From positions 868,001 to 932,000 of the forward strand of contig NZ_CP020773.1 in NCBI RefSeq assembly GCF_002101335.1: a stretch of 64,000 nucleotides of DNA. Reading direction: 5' to 3'. The notes below the pieces were generated by a model. That model saw only the letters and a list, made by a program, of their open reading frames with translations. It was not told where the DNA came from and did not search any database. This stretch comes from Staphylococcus lutrae (lineage in GTDB: Bacteria; Bacillota; Bacilli; Staphylococcales; Staphylococcaceae). The first letter of the stretch is position 1. Each line of letters opens with the position of its first letter. Below, piece by piece: positions 29,101-36,613 of this stretch. The translations under genes were made by a program, and so were the position numbers.

Positions 29101-30283
29101 CATGTTTGTCAGCCATTGTGAAATACTTTTGTTCAACGTTGTAGTGAATAGCGTTTGGATCGTCTGTCAATCCCGACCATTGATTGTACTTTTGAATCAC
29201 ATCATCATAAAAATTCAACATCTGATCTAATGTTTTAAACGCATTCGCATCTTTACTTTTTTTCATATCTTCAATTCGTTTACGATCGATTTTAGGAAGT
29301 AAAAACGCATTATATTTCCCTTCAACGAATGCATAACTCGCTTGCGTATCACGCCATTGTTGTTCAAATAATGCTTGGTCTCCGCCTTTATGATAAGTTG
29401 GTAACATCATCCCCTGATTGTTTTCTACATAAAAATCAACTTGGGGTTGTGTTCGAAAACCTCTTGGCAAATAAACAAATGCACCACTGTCAATCGACGT
29501 ATGGATATTCACCCAATTCCCGTTTTTCGGGACAACGACGGCTCTATTTTGACGGCTATCGTCTGTCACAAGACTCACACGAATATCACCTTCATTATGT
29601 CTAGCTGACTGGCGAATATATAACTTCATGTTTGCGGGAATAACCAAACCTAAACTTTCACGACCCTGACCTGTACCACGTCCCATTCCTAGTGTTTGTG
29701 CTTTTTTAGGGTGATTCATAACGGGGATTGATTTACGATAAACTTTTTCACGAACACCTTTTACCGTGATCACTTGTGTATGTGCTTGACTTGCAGGTTC
29801 TTGACTTGGCATTTGTATTTCGTTAGTACCAGTTGATGCTGAATCTGTACCTGCCACTCGAAATGCAGTGCGCTCTTCTCGGTGCGCTTCAGGTGCAACG
29901 GCCACATTTGATTGGACTTTTATTGCACCCTTATTCTCTTGTGATAAAGGGTTCGTCACCTTTATTCCAAAAGTTGTATCATTTGTTTGCACATTCGTAC
30001 TGTCTGGTGATCCAACAGTTTGATTCATTGTCATGTCTTTGTCGTATTCTTTTCTGCGTTTCACTTCCTCTAATGATTTCAGGTTTGATGGTTGTTTCGT
30101 CTCCGTCTTTCTTTCTACTGTAGATATTTCTAACTTTTGTGATTCAGCCGCTTGTGCTACATGCGCCATATTCATATAGAAAAAAGAAGCAAACATGACC
30201 GAAGCCACACCGACTTTAAACTTGCGTATTCCAAATTTCTGCTGTCTTTGTAGATTTAATTTTACTTCATCTTTGTTAGTCAA
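23198..30283 (-). CDS. Giant LPXTG surface protein with M60-like (enhancin-type) metalloprotease domain
   Basis: 2361 aa. A YSIRK-type signal peptide (FGIRKFKVGVASVM, ending about residue 46) is followed by a linker and an M60-like gluzincin domain with HEVGHGFDGW near residue 425 and a downstream Glu (MELVEIWNN). M60 proteins act on mucin-type glycoproteins. Next are beta-rich modules, then about four bacterial Ig-like (Big_6 type) repeats (residues about 940-1300, e.g. GNGPAHASIAVTFPSG, SGETEPHTTVEVRLP). A Ser/Thr/Pro/Glu-rich repeat stalk covers about 1364-2231, and the sortase signal LPETG near 2324 precedes a membrane helix and KKK tail. The start is TTG at 30283 after GGAAG. It is wall-anchored, and mucin adhesion or cleavage is inferred. 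Confidence 0.88.
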   Translation of the reverse strand: MTNKDEVKLNLQRQQKFGIRKFKVGVASVMFASFFYMNMAHVAQAAESQKLEISTVERKTETKQPSNLKSLEEVKRRKEYDKDMTMNQTVGSPDSTNVQTNDTTFGIKVTNPLSQENKGAIKVQSNVAVAPEAHREERTAFRVAGTDSASTGTNEIQMPSQEPASQAHTQVITVKGVREKVYRKSIPVMNHPKKAQTLGMGRGTGQGRESLGLVIPANMKLYIRQSARHNEGDIRVSLVTDDSRQNRAVVVPKNGNWVNIHTSIDSGAFVYLPRGFRTQPQVDFYVENNQGMMLPTYHKGGDQALFEQQWRDTQASYAFVEGKYNAFLLPKIDRKRIEDMKKSKDANAFKTLDQMLNFYDDVIQKYNQWSGLTDDPNAIHYNVEQKYFTMADKHGAGIAYWSRDHMGSNQPSLRGYLQPGWLALHEVGHGFDGWMIGDGHMELVEIWNNIFANEYQTKVMGVKKDWLYQGKQTQYQKALQDKILKDPSHFTLGRTNVRERLDFLTRMVRLTTFNGVTDMLKAMREEAAKGHVEKDVPRWIIEHWLGDHGYNGLAYFGIYQIKLPKTLIDQANASRNAYVYPLAMLIDNAAERARYAKQLGLSSVYELVRSSDLKDTTIDSHATIHIHRNGQHLPEGAEVKLVDGTETVAIGTIQNDTVNFAHIRPGVYKVIAPLSQNYALPEHAYLIVRENGTNEVTLDYPDANSTQNAMTEHISLKGLANVEFASIDYYPLTKTVVYKQSPAKPHIYYNDEYAHVTIQNQQGEQLLERSFIGNRQSPSEVVTFKMEYGDTIQVKHREATSRRQVFRLENHAEIPMPNKKKETVTYRLTDKGLIVDNETQEAAESRYASQLQSDVNAIIETIKQNPGKDFRTQLYRVVQGVQHVNGREKERLLTQLQPYMEETTTLNTPEPTWTVTEYGRGFVGGNGPAHASIAVTFPSGTVVNTTVENNGEWTVNVPVNESFHPGDEIAAIATIQGKFSSQSVQAAVTDTIAPSPVVVNPFNEHDTVMSGETEPHTTVEVRLPNQQTLTTMSEDGHWSVQLPEGMDLTSNDRIDVIAVDGFKNRSMVNVVTPVDVTPPVKPTVATTESKQHIIWGTGEKYQDQIEVILPNNTVIKTKVGRNLTWMIGVPFDTELVVGDVIKVTEIDRFGNRSQSGTGDVVDTTPPSQPVVQHLLEGSSTLTGQAEPGSHIIVQLSSNQTLETETQADGTWQIDAPEISHITRDDEVSVIARDTSQNMSQETKVVVDPKSMPQSCPTTEESESAQTETLSKEKETSAQETNSKSSSKETATPKTDDQATSEASSQEGATEKVQTPENPLSTPETTDTGETQPEADRTSGTVDEHHGSDSSVMSSEISENTSSSPETNPETTNLDNATAEPPAPENSDTKSESPTGSEGSTSPEESQSASPSEEAVPVESTLTSEVSETGKDQPDVGETTNLDNATAESPASENSDTKSEPPTGSEGSTSPEESHPTQPSGEMTPVEPTPTSEVSTPETGTDRPDVGGTTNLDNATAEPPAPENSDTKSEPPTGSEGSTSPEESQPTSPSEEVLPVESTPTSEVSETGTDRPDVGETTNLDNATVESPASENSDTKSESPTGSEGSTSPEESHPTSPSEEAVPVESTSTSEVSETGKDQPDVGETTNLDNATAEPPASENSDTKSESPTGSESSQPTSPSEEAVPVEPTPTSEVSETGTDRPDVGGTTNLDNATAEPPASENSDTKSEPPTGSEGSTSPEESQPTSPSEEAVPVEPTPTSEVSETGTDRPDVGGTTNLDNATAEPPASENSDTKSEPPTGSEGSTSPEESQPTSPSEEAVPVESTPTSEVSTPETGTDRPDVGGTTNLDNATAEPPASENSDTKSEPPTGSEGSTSPEESQPTSPSEEAVPVESTPTSEVSETGTDRPDVGETTNLDNATVESPASENSDTKSESPTGSEGSTSPEESHPTSPSEEAVPVESTSTSEVSETGTDRPDVGETTNLDNATVESPASENSDTKSESPTGSEGSTSPEESQPTSPSEEAVPVESTPTSEVSETGTDRPDVGETTNLDNATVESPASENSDTKSESPTGSEGSTSPEESHPTSPSEEAVPVESTSTSEVSTPETGKDQPDVGETTNLDNATAESPASENSDTKSEPPTGSEGSTSPEESHPTQPSGEMTPVEPTPTSEVSTPETGTPDVEIVETPTPEAPETGTDQPTVEETTNLDNATAEPPAPENSDTKSESPTGSEVPTSEANQPLASEASTPNNTIAETSAVELDTNVSEGTIESMVTVTSEHMKPKVATSESMEVKSNPPTSREALKTAFATKVPSSSGSAVSETEVLPETGQSEGIDWKAIVLVLFGLGILSKRFSRTKKK
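23590..26190 (-). repeat. 13 tandem copies of a 204-nt (68-aa) stalk repeat
   Basis: The unit begins TTNLDNATAE/VE and runs through SENSDTKSE, PTGSEGSTSPEES and SEVSETGTDRPDVGE. Twelve copies are complete or nearly so and the last is partial. The usual period is 204 nt (for example between starts near 24127, 24331 and 24535). Variants insert STPETG (210-nt units), and one copy near 25270 lacks six codons. Copies are near-identical at DNA level, so copy number should vary by recombination. Confidence 0.92.
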
Positions 30284-30492
30284 TATTCTTCCACACCTTT
30301 ATAATTGTTCAAAACATAATATTTATAATTATATAATATCAGAAGAAATATAGATTGAACAGTTAAAACGCTAAACCTATCACAGAAATCCTCGTACTAA
30401 AGTCGGATACTTTTTCCTTTCCCTAGACGCATGTCATGCTTTGTATGTTCATATATGATAAAAGTAATCTTACAACAAGGGAGGGGATAAGC

Positions 30493-30702
30493 ATGCGTAC
30501 GATTATAAGAGCTGGCATTGCAGTGGTGGCCATCATATTCATCGCACGGTTTTTAGACAATGAAGAAAATATCGCTACCATCGAAAACTATAAGAACCAA
30601 TTCATTCAAACAGAAGCCGTTCAAAAAGTACTTCACAGTCAACCTGTACAAAAGCTTCAAAATACTCATATTGATGATATCTTACCTTCTGATTTCTTTT
30701 AA
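30493..30702 (+). CDS. Small membrane-anchored protein of unknown function
   Basis: A 69-aa protein with an N-terminal hydrophobic segment (AGIAVVAIIFIARF, residues about 6-19) and a polar helical tail. The ATG at 30493 has a strong GGGAGGGG ribosome site at 30478-30486. An upstream in-frame ATG at 30436 lacks one. A terminator follows closely. No family is recognised. Confidence 0.65.
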   Translation: MRTIIRAGIAVVAIIFIARFLDNEENIATIENYKNQFIQTEAVQKVLHSQPVQKLQNTHIDDILPSDFF

Positions 30703-30717
30703 TAAAATCGTACACGA

Positions 30718-30759
30718 AACAGCGCACATGTCTCTTTATTCGACACGTGCGCTGTTTTA
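30718..30759. terminator. Terminator after the 69-aa gene
   Basis: AACAGCGCAC (30718-30727) pairs with GTGCGCTGTT around a loop, with TGT/ACA extending the stem, followed by TTTTATT on the plus strand. Confidence 0.8.
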
Positions 30760-30812
30760 TTGTATTTTCAAGGGGTTAGGAAGACAGTGACCCTCTCTTG
30801 TTTTTATACTGC

Positions 30813-31688
30813 TTACGATAACCAACGATGAATATGATATACGATACTGCCTTGATGTGGGTCGTTCGTTTGATCTAATACACGTAAAAAATCTAAATGT
30901 CCCACCTCTGGATAAACGATTGCTTTGACTTTTGCACCTAATGCTTCGTACGTTTCATAAGTTAACTGAGAGTCTTTATTTGGAAAGATGACATCGTCTT
31001 CACCTAACAAAAACAGGACATCCGGCAGATGTTCGATGCGTTGAATGTCTGCTAAATAATCCGCACGTAACGTATACATTAAATCTGTCACCATCGTTTC
31101 TAAAGGGGCTAAATATTGCGTGAAATTAAACGTGTCATGATGTTTTTTAGACACCCCTTGGCCTAAAATAAAATTTGGGATACTTTGACCCATCGTCCCT
31201 TGATCTCCAGGTTTTACATCTTTCATCAATTCATATAATAATTTTGAAAATCTCAATTCTTTATAGTCGATTTTAGCTGCACTATTTAAATAGATGAGTT
31301 TCTTAATAGGGAGCTGATTATAACTGGCAAGTTTCGTTGCAATCAGCCCTCCCATTGAATAGCCGATCATGGACATCTCCTGAATCTGTGACGTTTCAAC
31401 CCATTCGACTAATACTTCATTCATACGTAATGCATACTCAGATAAATCGTAGTCATTTCGTTCAATGCTACTGCTCTCGCCACGGCCAGGTGCGTTAATA
31501 AAAATCAATTGCGCTTCATCAAAATATTTCGCAAATATCGTCATAATTTTATAATTCATGATGGCACCGTGAAGCAACACAATTGCTTTATCAGCATGCG
31601 GGTCGCCCATTGTCACGATTTCAAGTTGTGCTGCTTCAGCATGTCTTAATGTCTTAATATATGTTTGCATGTTTTTAATGACATACAT
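30813..31688 (-). CDS. Alpha/beta hydrolase
   Basis: A 291-aa alpha/beta-fold hydrolase. The oxyanion region is VLLHGAIMNYKI near residue 52, the nucleophile elbow is MIGYSMGGLIATK near residue 112, the acid is in LLGEDDVIFPNKD near 226 and the catalytic His is in PEVGHLDFL near 260. The fold and triad are clear, but the substrate (ester, lactone or peptide) is not predictable. The ATG at 31688 lies directly on a GAGAGGA stretch, so the exact start is uncertain (next in-frame ATG is seven codons in). It ends about 55 bp from the preceding convergent terminator. Confidence 0.75.
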   Translation of the reverse strand: MYVIKNMQTYIKTLRHAEAAQLEIVTMGDPHADKAIVLLHGAIMNYKIMTIFAKYFDEAQLIFINAPGRGESSSIERNDYDLSEYALRMNEVLVEWVETSQIQEMSMIGYSMGGLIATKLASYNQLPIKKLIYLNSAAKIDYKELRFSKLLYELMKDVKPGDQGTMGQSIPNFILGQGVSKKHHDTFNFTQYLAPLETMVTDLMYTLRADYLADIQRIEHLPDVLFLLGEDDVIFPNKDSQLTYETYEALGAKVKAIVYPEVGHLDFLRVLDQTNDPHQGSIVYHIHRWLS

Positions 31689-31798
31689 TCCTCTCTATCT
31701 CAGTTCTATCGTTTCATTATGCTTCGTTTTAATGAAGCCGTCATTCATATTGATTATAGTATGATTTCCCATTAAATGAACAGGGCTAAAGTTGTATT

Positions 31799-33214
31799 TT
31801 AATAATTTTTGACTCCCCATAGCCTTTCTTCACACTTGCGAATGATACTTTTCAATACTTTGATCCGTGCCGTTTTTTTGTGATCTGCTGGTACAACAAA
31901 CCATGGCGCACCTTCAGTATCTGTTCGTGTGATCATATCATGGCTCGCCTCAATGTAGGCATCCCACTTCTCACGATTACGCCAATCTTCATCCGTAATT
32001 TTCCACTGCTTGGTTTCATCTTTTTCACGTGCTTTGAATCGCTTTAATTGTTCGTCTTTATCTAAAGATAAGAAGAATTTTAATATTAATGCGCCTTCAT
32101 TGACCCACATTTTTTCAAATGCATTAATCTCATCATAGGCACGCGACCACTCCGCTTTTGTCGCAAAACCTTCTACACGTTCAACGAGAACACGCCCATA
32201 CCAACTCCGGTCAAAAATACCAATATGGCCGCTTTTAGGCATCACATGCGCAAATCGCCAAAGATAATGGTGGTTCAATTCAACATCTGTCGGCGCACTA
32301 ATGGCATTGACTGCGTAACCTGTAGGATCTAAAAACGTCCGTATGCGTTTAATATTGCCACCTTTCCCTGCCGCGTCCATCCCTTCAAATACAAGTACAC
32401 AAGGAATTTTACGTTCATATAAAGCAAATTGCAGCTCACGTAATCGGAGCTGTAAGGCTTCGATTTGTGCATGATAATCAGTTTTAGATATTTTCTCATC
32501 GGGTTTTGGAAATAGCGCTGTTTGGAACGCAGGTGTGAATTGACCATCCACAACTTGTTTTTTCTTTTGATGTTGTTGAATTGCACGTGTCAAACGGGCA
32601 TGAAGATGTTCATACATTTGAGTCATTGCTGCTTCACGGTCACTGTAATCAATCTCTTTCCATGTATCATCTAACAATGGTTTGAAATACGTTAAATATA
32701 CATCCGGCGAAACAATGTGTTCGTACTCTTGTGCTTTCCAGCGGGTTAACGGATTCGATTGCATTTGTGCGATATGTTCTTGCCGTTTTTCTTCATTAAT
32801 ATTAATGAAGAATTTGATGATTTCATGATGATCCGCCTGTAACATCGACTCAAAATCATGCATTTCATCTATTAAAACTTGTCCATCTTTTAGCAAAGGA
32901 TACTGGATACCATGAACTTGATAATCGACATAGTGGGAATACCAACTTCTGAAATAAATATGAATATGCCCTTTCTCCGGTAAAGTTTCCCAAAAGTGTT
33001 GGAGAAATGGAAATCTCAAGTCATATTCAGAAGGTGTCTTTGTCGCTATAAAATTGGTATACTTTGCATCTAAATTAAGCAATAGTTCGTTCGTTAAACG
33101 TGTCTTGCCTGAAGCGGGCACGCCTTCAAAAACAATCATGACGGGTATGCCTAACATATGTGTTTGACGTGTTAATTCAGCAATTTCTATTCGTAGCTTT
33201 TCCCATTTTTTCAT
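31799..33214 (-). CDS. Polyphosphate kinase 2, class II two-domain (polyphosphate:AMP phosphotransferase type)
   Basis: About 471 aa with two fused PPK2 domains. Domain 1 has the P-loop FEGVPASGKTRLT near residue 31 and a degenerate lid (YFRSWYSHY). Domain 2 has FEGMDAAGKGGNIKR near residue 277 and IFDRSWYGRVLVERVEG near 337, the intact catalytic set. This layout is that of class II PPK2 enzymes, which phosphorylate AMP to ADP using polyphosphate. Only the C-terminal domain looks catalytically complete. I start at ATG 33214 (MKKWEK) after GAGGTGAGG. The gene stands alone, so it offers a route to reuse polyphosphate for nucleotide energy. Confidence 0.88.
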   Translation of the reverse strand: MKKWEKLRIEIAELTRQTHMLGIPVMIVFEGVPASGKTRLTNELLLNLDAKYTNFIATKTPSEYDLRFPFLQHFWETLPEKGHIHIYFRSWYSHYVDYQVHGIQYPLLKDGQVLIDEMHDFESMLQADHHEIIKFFININEEKRQEHIAQMQSNPLTRWKAQEYEHIVSPDVYLTYFKPLLDDTWKEIDYSDREAAMTQMYEHLHARLTRAIQQHQKKKQVVDGQFTPAFQTALFPKPDEKISKTDYHAQIEALQLRLRELQFALYERKIPCVLVFEGMDAAGKGGNIKRIRTFLDPTGYAVNAISAPTDVELNHHYLWRFAHVMPKSGHIGIFDRSWYGRVLVERVEGFATKAEWSRAYDEINAFEKMWVNEGALILKFFLSLDKDEQLKRFKAREKDETKQWKITDEDWRNREKWDAYIEASHDMITRTDTEGAPWFVVPADHKKTARIKVLKSIIRKCEERLWGVKNY

Positions 33215-33518
33215 TTTCCTCACCTCATCTTCTTTATTATATAAGACTCTTTTTTAGATGGGAAATTGAATTTGATGATCCTTCAAAATTTCATCTTCAT
33301 TCATTATTTTCTTCATCTCAGCACTGATTTTTCATTACATTTTATATTTTCGCTGTAACATTTGTAATATGTGTCCATTTTTAAGTGCACCTACGAAAAC
33401 ATTTCAGTCATAAAGCGGTCTAGTGTTTTTGCACCTTTTTAATCGCCATTTCAAATATTTAAAAATAACAAACAGATTACAAAACGATGATTTGAAAAGT
33501 AATTGTAATGTTTTGTTA

Positions 33519-33535
33519 TTTACGCGTAATTTACA
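33519..33535. promoter_or_regulatory. WalR-like site upstream of the IsaA-type gene
   Basis: Read on the minus strand this is TGTAAA-N5-CGTAAA, one base off the TGTWAH-N5-TGTWAH consensus of WalR, 108 bp before the start at 33643. S. aureus isaA is in the WalKR regulon, so the site is plausible. Related TGTAAT copies nearby have other spacings. Confidence 0.4.
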
Positions 33536-33642
33536 AAAGGATGATTCGTTGGTAGAGTGTGGTTGTTGAATTTTTTACTAAGCAAACTTTTGAGAATGAA
33601 AATATAAATTAAAAACACTTTTTATTGGAGGACTTAATTACT

Positions 33643-34350
33643 ATGAAAAAGACATTTTTAACTGCTGCACTTGCTTTATCAATCGGAGCTACAGGTGCTG
33701 CTGTAGGCACACAACAAGCAAATGCGGTTGACGAACCTATAAATAAAGTAGAATTAGCACAATTAGCACTTAACAACGATTCATCTTTAAATGAACACGC
33801 AATTGAGCCAGGCGCATATGATTATGAGTTTTCATTAAATGGTGTGAACTTCCATTTCTGGTCAAATGGTTCTGTATTTGGTTGGTCATATAATGCAAAT
33901 GGTCAAGCCGATACTGCAAACGGATCATCTATCGCGGCGCCAACTCAATTTTCAGATATGAGTTATTTTGCATCTACACAAACGGAACAAAATGGTGCAT
34001 CAAGCGTACAACAAGGGCCAAGCTATTCACCAGCACCACAATCTGCACCAACATATAACACATCATCAACTTCTGCTAATTCAATTACATTAGCGAACGG
34101 TAATACACCTGGTTATTACGGTAACAGAGCAGCGCAAGATTTAGCACAACGCACTGGCGTATCTGCTGATGTATGGGCTAGAATTATTGCACGCGAATCT
34201 GGTGGACAATTGAATGCAAGAAACGCTTCAGGTGCTTCAGGTTTATTACAAACAATGCCAGGTTGGGGTCCAACTAACACATATGAGCAACAAATCCAAG
34301 CTGCAGAAAGAGCATATAGAGCACAAGGTTTAAGTGCTTGGGGCTTCTAA
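33643..34350 (+). CDS. isaA: IsaA-type secreted lytic transglycosylase
   Basis: A 235-aa preprotein. The signal peptide (residues 1-29, ending QQANA) is followed by an N-terminal region PINKVELAQLALNNDSSLN and GAYDYEFSLNGVNF, a Ser/Ala/Gln-rich linker, and a C-terminal SLT-like domain with RIIARESGGQLNARNASGASGLLQTMPGWG (catalytic Glu in RESGG). The ending RAQGLSAWGF is the IsaA pattern. The N-terminal region also recalls SceD, so it is an IsaA/SceD-family member. It should trim peptidoglycan at the cell surface. The ATG at 33643 has TTGGAGGA at 33625-33632. A WalR-like site lies upstream. Confidence 0.85.
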   Translation: MKKTFLTAALALSIGATGAAVGTQQANAVDEPINKVELAQLALNNDSSLNEHAIEPGAYDYEFSLNGVNFHFWSNGSVFGWSYNANGQADTANGSSIAAPTQFSDMSYFASTQTEQNGASSVQQGPSYSPAPQSAPTYNTSSTSANSITLANGNTPGYYGNRAAQDLAQRTGVSADVWARIIARESGGQLNARNASGASGLLQTMPGWGPTNTYEQQIQAAERAYRAQGLSAWGF

Positions 34351-34368
34351 TCACCTATATGATTGTTT

Positions 34369-34412
34369 AAGAGAGATGAAATGAGGGGGACTGATTTCAT
34401 CTCTCTTTTTTT
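34369..34412 (+). terminator. Terminator of the IsaA-type gene
   Basis: AAGAGAGATGAAAT (34369-34382) pairs with ATTTCATCTCTCTT, ending in a run of seven or more T by 34411. Confidence 0.9.
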
Positions 34413-34623
34413 CTATAATCAAGGCATCATCGGAAAATCACAGATCGTCGTCTGTTTCACTTTCCTGTTTTTTTGGTTAACGTAAAAATTCGTCTTCTGT
34501 TGTTTGATGGCTCACTATTGCGCAGCTTCACTTCGGCCTCAGCCGGTATACCCCAAACAAAACAATTGCTTTGCTAGAACACGCTTTATACAATAGGAAT
34601 AAACTAACACATTAGGTGAACAG

Positions 34624-35181
34624 ATGAAACCATTAATACGCAAAGGACTTTTCTTAATATGTTTGGTCGCGCTTGTTTTTACGCTTGTCACACATTATGA
34701 TGTGATTCATCAAAAAATCGCTACTTGGGAACCACATACATCAGCATTTTTTGAACCTCAAGATCGCAAAACGCATGGCTTCGGTACGTACAATCATAAT
34801 CTCTCTTTTAATGGAGACGCGCGTCATTACGGTAACGATTATCGCTTGCCAGAAAATACCCCGATCCTCGCTCCCACCCACGGAACAGTCACACGTACAT
34901 TTGATAATGATTTAGGGGGGCATGTTTTAGAAATTCGTGAAGATAACGGCCAATATTTCCAATGGTTTATGCATTTAAATGCCTTCAAAGTCAAGGTAGG
35001 TGACACCGTTAAACCTGGAGATGTCATCGCCTTATCAGGAAATACAGGTCAACAAACCACCGGACCCCATTTGCATTTTCAACGGATGAATGGGGGCGTG
35101 GGCAACCGCTTTGCCGAAGACCCCGATCCATTTGTAGAGCAACTTCCAAAGCAACAACGCAGCCTTTATCAACTGGCTTAA
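34624..35181 (+). CDS. Membrane-anchored M23 (LytM-type) peptidase
   Basis: A 185-aa protein with an N-terminal membrane segment (GLFLICLVALVFTLVTHYDV, residues about 8-27) and an M23 domain. The zinc ligands are in HYGNDYRLP (His and Asp, near residues 63-67) and GPHLHFQ (HxH, near 146-150). The central block is APTHGTVTRTF and PGDVIALSGNTGQ. It likely cuts peptidoglycan cross-bridges or activates another wall enzyme. There is no LPXTG or SH3 domain, so the N-terminal helix probably tethers it. It follows the transglycosylase gene but has its own upstream region. Confidence 0.85.
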   Translation: MKPLIRKGLFLICLVALVFTLVTHYDVIHQKIATWEPHTSAFFEPQDRKTHGFGTYNHNLSFNGDARHYGNDYRLPENTPILAPTHGTVTRTFDNDLGGHVLEIREDNGQYFQWFMHLNAFKVKVGDTVKPGDVIALSGNTGQQTTGPHLHFQRMNGGVGNRFAEDPDPFVEQLPKQQRSLYQLA

Positions 35182-35198
35182 CCTTCATTTGTCCGCAA

Positions 35199-35257
35199 CA
35201 AAAAAGCCGTAAACGACATGATGTCTTTCACATCCGTCACCGTCTACGGCTTTTTTA
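35199..35257. terminator. Terminator after the M23 peptidase gene
   Basis: CAAAAAAGCCGTA (from 35199) pairs with TACGGCTTTTTT (to about 35255). The A-rich left arm and T-rich right arm allow use in either direction. Confidence 0.85.
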
Positions 35258-35509
35258 TTTTTAAAATCCCCTCCATTAATCGATAAAGCAAGTTAAACTT
35301 TAAATCATCGTCGTCATCCTCAGCACATTTGAACATACACCCCTTCCGCTTGTCTTTCGTTCCCCCTATACGGATCAGTCCATGTATGTTTCTTGCCCTC
35401 AGATGATATGATGCCCCCTCAACTTGATTCATAAAGTTTAAAATTCGAAATAATATGATAATTCAAACGATAAACCCCGACACGATGTACACCCTCGTCT
35501 CCTTTGAGC

Positions 35510-36250
35510 CTAATACTTATACATGCACCGTTCTTCACTGCGCAGCCAAATATTCTTTTTATGCACATTCATATGAATCTGTTGCATCTTTTCTTCTACG
35601 CCACAAATTTCTAATGCACAGGCTTTCAAAGCATCACAATACATTTCCGTCCCCGCTTTTGAATTTTTGTAATGCAACTTGTGCTCTAAACTCGCCCACA
35701 TATCCATGCCAATCGTACGCAGCTGAATTTCAACAGGCATTTTCACTATCCCATCTGACAGAAAAATAGGAACTGAAATAACGATATGCAAACTACGATA
35801 CCCGTTGGATTTTGGGGTTTTAATATAATCTTTCCTTTTCAACAACTGTATATTTTCCTGTTTTAACAATAATTTTTCGACTAAATAAATATCGTCAATA
35901 TAGTTACAGACGACGCGAATCCCCGCAATATCCATAATATGTTCCATTGCTGACGTCACCGTAATGTCAAACCCTTTTCTTTTCAGTTTTTGAAGCAAGC
36001 TTGGGATTTCTTTAACGCGACGCTCCATATGATGAATCGGGTTATGATCATGTTTCATTTGAAAATCTTCATCGAGAATACAGAGCTTTGTATTAACTTC
36101 TTCTAAAGCAGCTTGATATAAATGTTCTAATTTAATAAATGCGATAAGTTGTTCTAAGCTTCCTATTTCTTGCAATGCTTTATTCGTATATTTGGCCATT
36201 TGTTGTTTTAAACTTTCCACATTAAAAGGTGTACTTTTATCTGTATACAT
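35510..36250 (-). CDS. RelP-like small alarmone synthetase, copy 1
   Basis: About 246 aa, a single-domain (p)ppGpp synthetase of the RelP/SAS2 type. The motifs are [21 protein letters not shown] (ATP side), [61 protein letters not shown]. All key acidic and basic positions of the synthetase appear intact. The ATG at 36250 has AGAGGTG six bases upstream. The in-frame GTG at 36259 lies within that ribosome site. The C-terminal tail is Cys-rich and basic and differs from copy 2. It is a tandem paralogue of 36614-37336 with a matching promoter. Confidence 0.88.
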   Translation of the reverse strand: MYTDKSTPFNVESLKQQMAKYTNKALQEIGSLEQLIAFIKLEHLYQAALEEVNTKLCILDEDFQMKHDHNPIHHMERRVKEIPSLLQKLKRKGFDITVTSAMEHIMDIAGIRVVCNYIDDIYLVEKLLLKQENIQLLKRKDYIKTPKSNGYRSLHIVISVPIFLSDGIVKMPVEIQLRTIGMDMWASLEHKLHYKNSKAGTEMYCDALKACALEICGVEEKMQQIHMNVHKKNIWLRSEERCMYKY

Positions 36251-36313
36251 CTCTTTCACCTCTATATCAATATTTCAAAAGCTCATCCTTTTCGGCTCAA
36301 TTTTCTACCCATC

Positions 36314-36343
36314 ATCATATCAGGTTCAAAGATACTTGACTAC
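36314..36343 (-). promoter_or_regulatory. Promoter of RelP-like copy 1, element shared with copy 2
   Basis: On the minus strand GTAGTCAA (36336-36343) is followed after 16 nt by TATGAT (36314-36319). The blocks AAAGTAGTCAA and CTGATATGAT are identical to those before copy 2, while the sequence between them differs. This argues for a conserved promoter or operator. Confidence 0.65.
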
Positions 36344-36543
36344 TTTGATATGAAAATCGTATCGCTTATGAATTGATGATAAATCCTTGAATTCAATATC
36401 TGTAAGATAGGGCTAAAATCAAGTATGCGACATGATCATTCCCCCATAAACTATTGTGCATTTGACCAAAAAAGGGGAATTTTATCACTTTTAAACCCTA
36501 GTATGTCTCCATTGACCGCATCAAATCGACATGCGGAAAACAT

Positions 36544-36596
36544 CACAAAAAGAACAGAGATAGAGTAATAACGTTTGCTTCATCTCTCTATCCCTG
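36544..36596 (-). terminator. Terminator of RelP-like copy 2
   Basis: Minus-strand CAGGGATAGAG (36586-36596) pairs with CTCTATCTCTG (36555-36565), followed by TTCTTTTTG. It separates the two relP-like genes, so they are transcribed separately. Confidence 0.7.
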
Positions 36597-36613
36597 CTCA
36601 TCAGCTTTAACGT

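Noticed and set aside
33351..33375. TGTAAC and TGTAAT repeats as a WalR site
   Set aside because: The spacing is three bases, not the five of the WalR consensus. The site at 33519-33535 fits better.
35244..35432. 62-codon minus-strand frame with a run of Asp
   Set aside because: It ends inside the M23 gene's terminator, has no good ribosome site and no family pattern. A remnant is possible but not supported.
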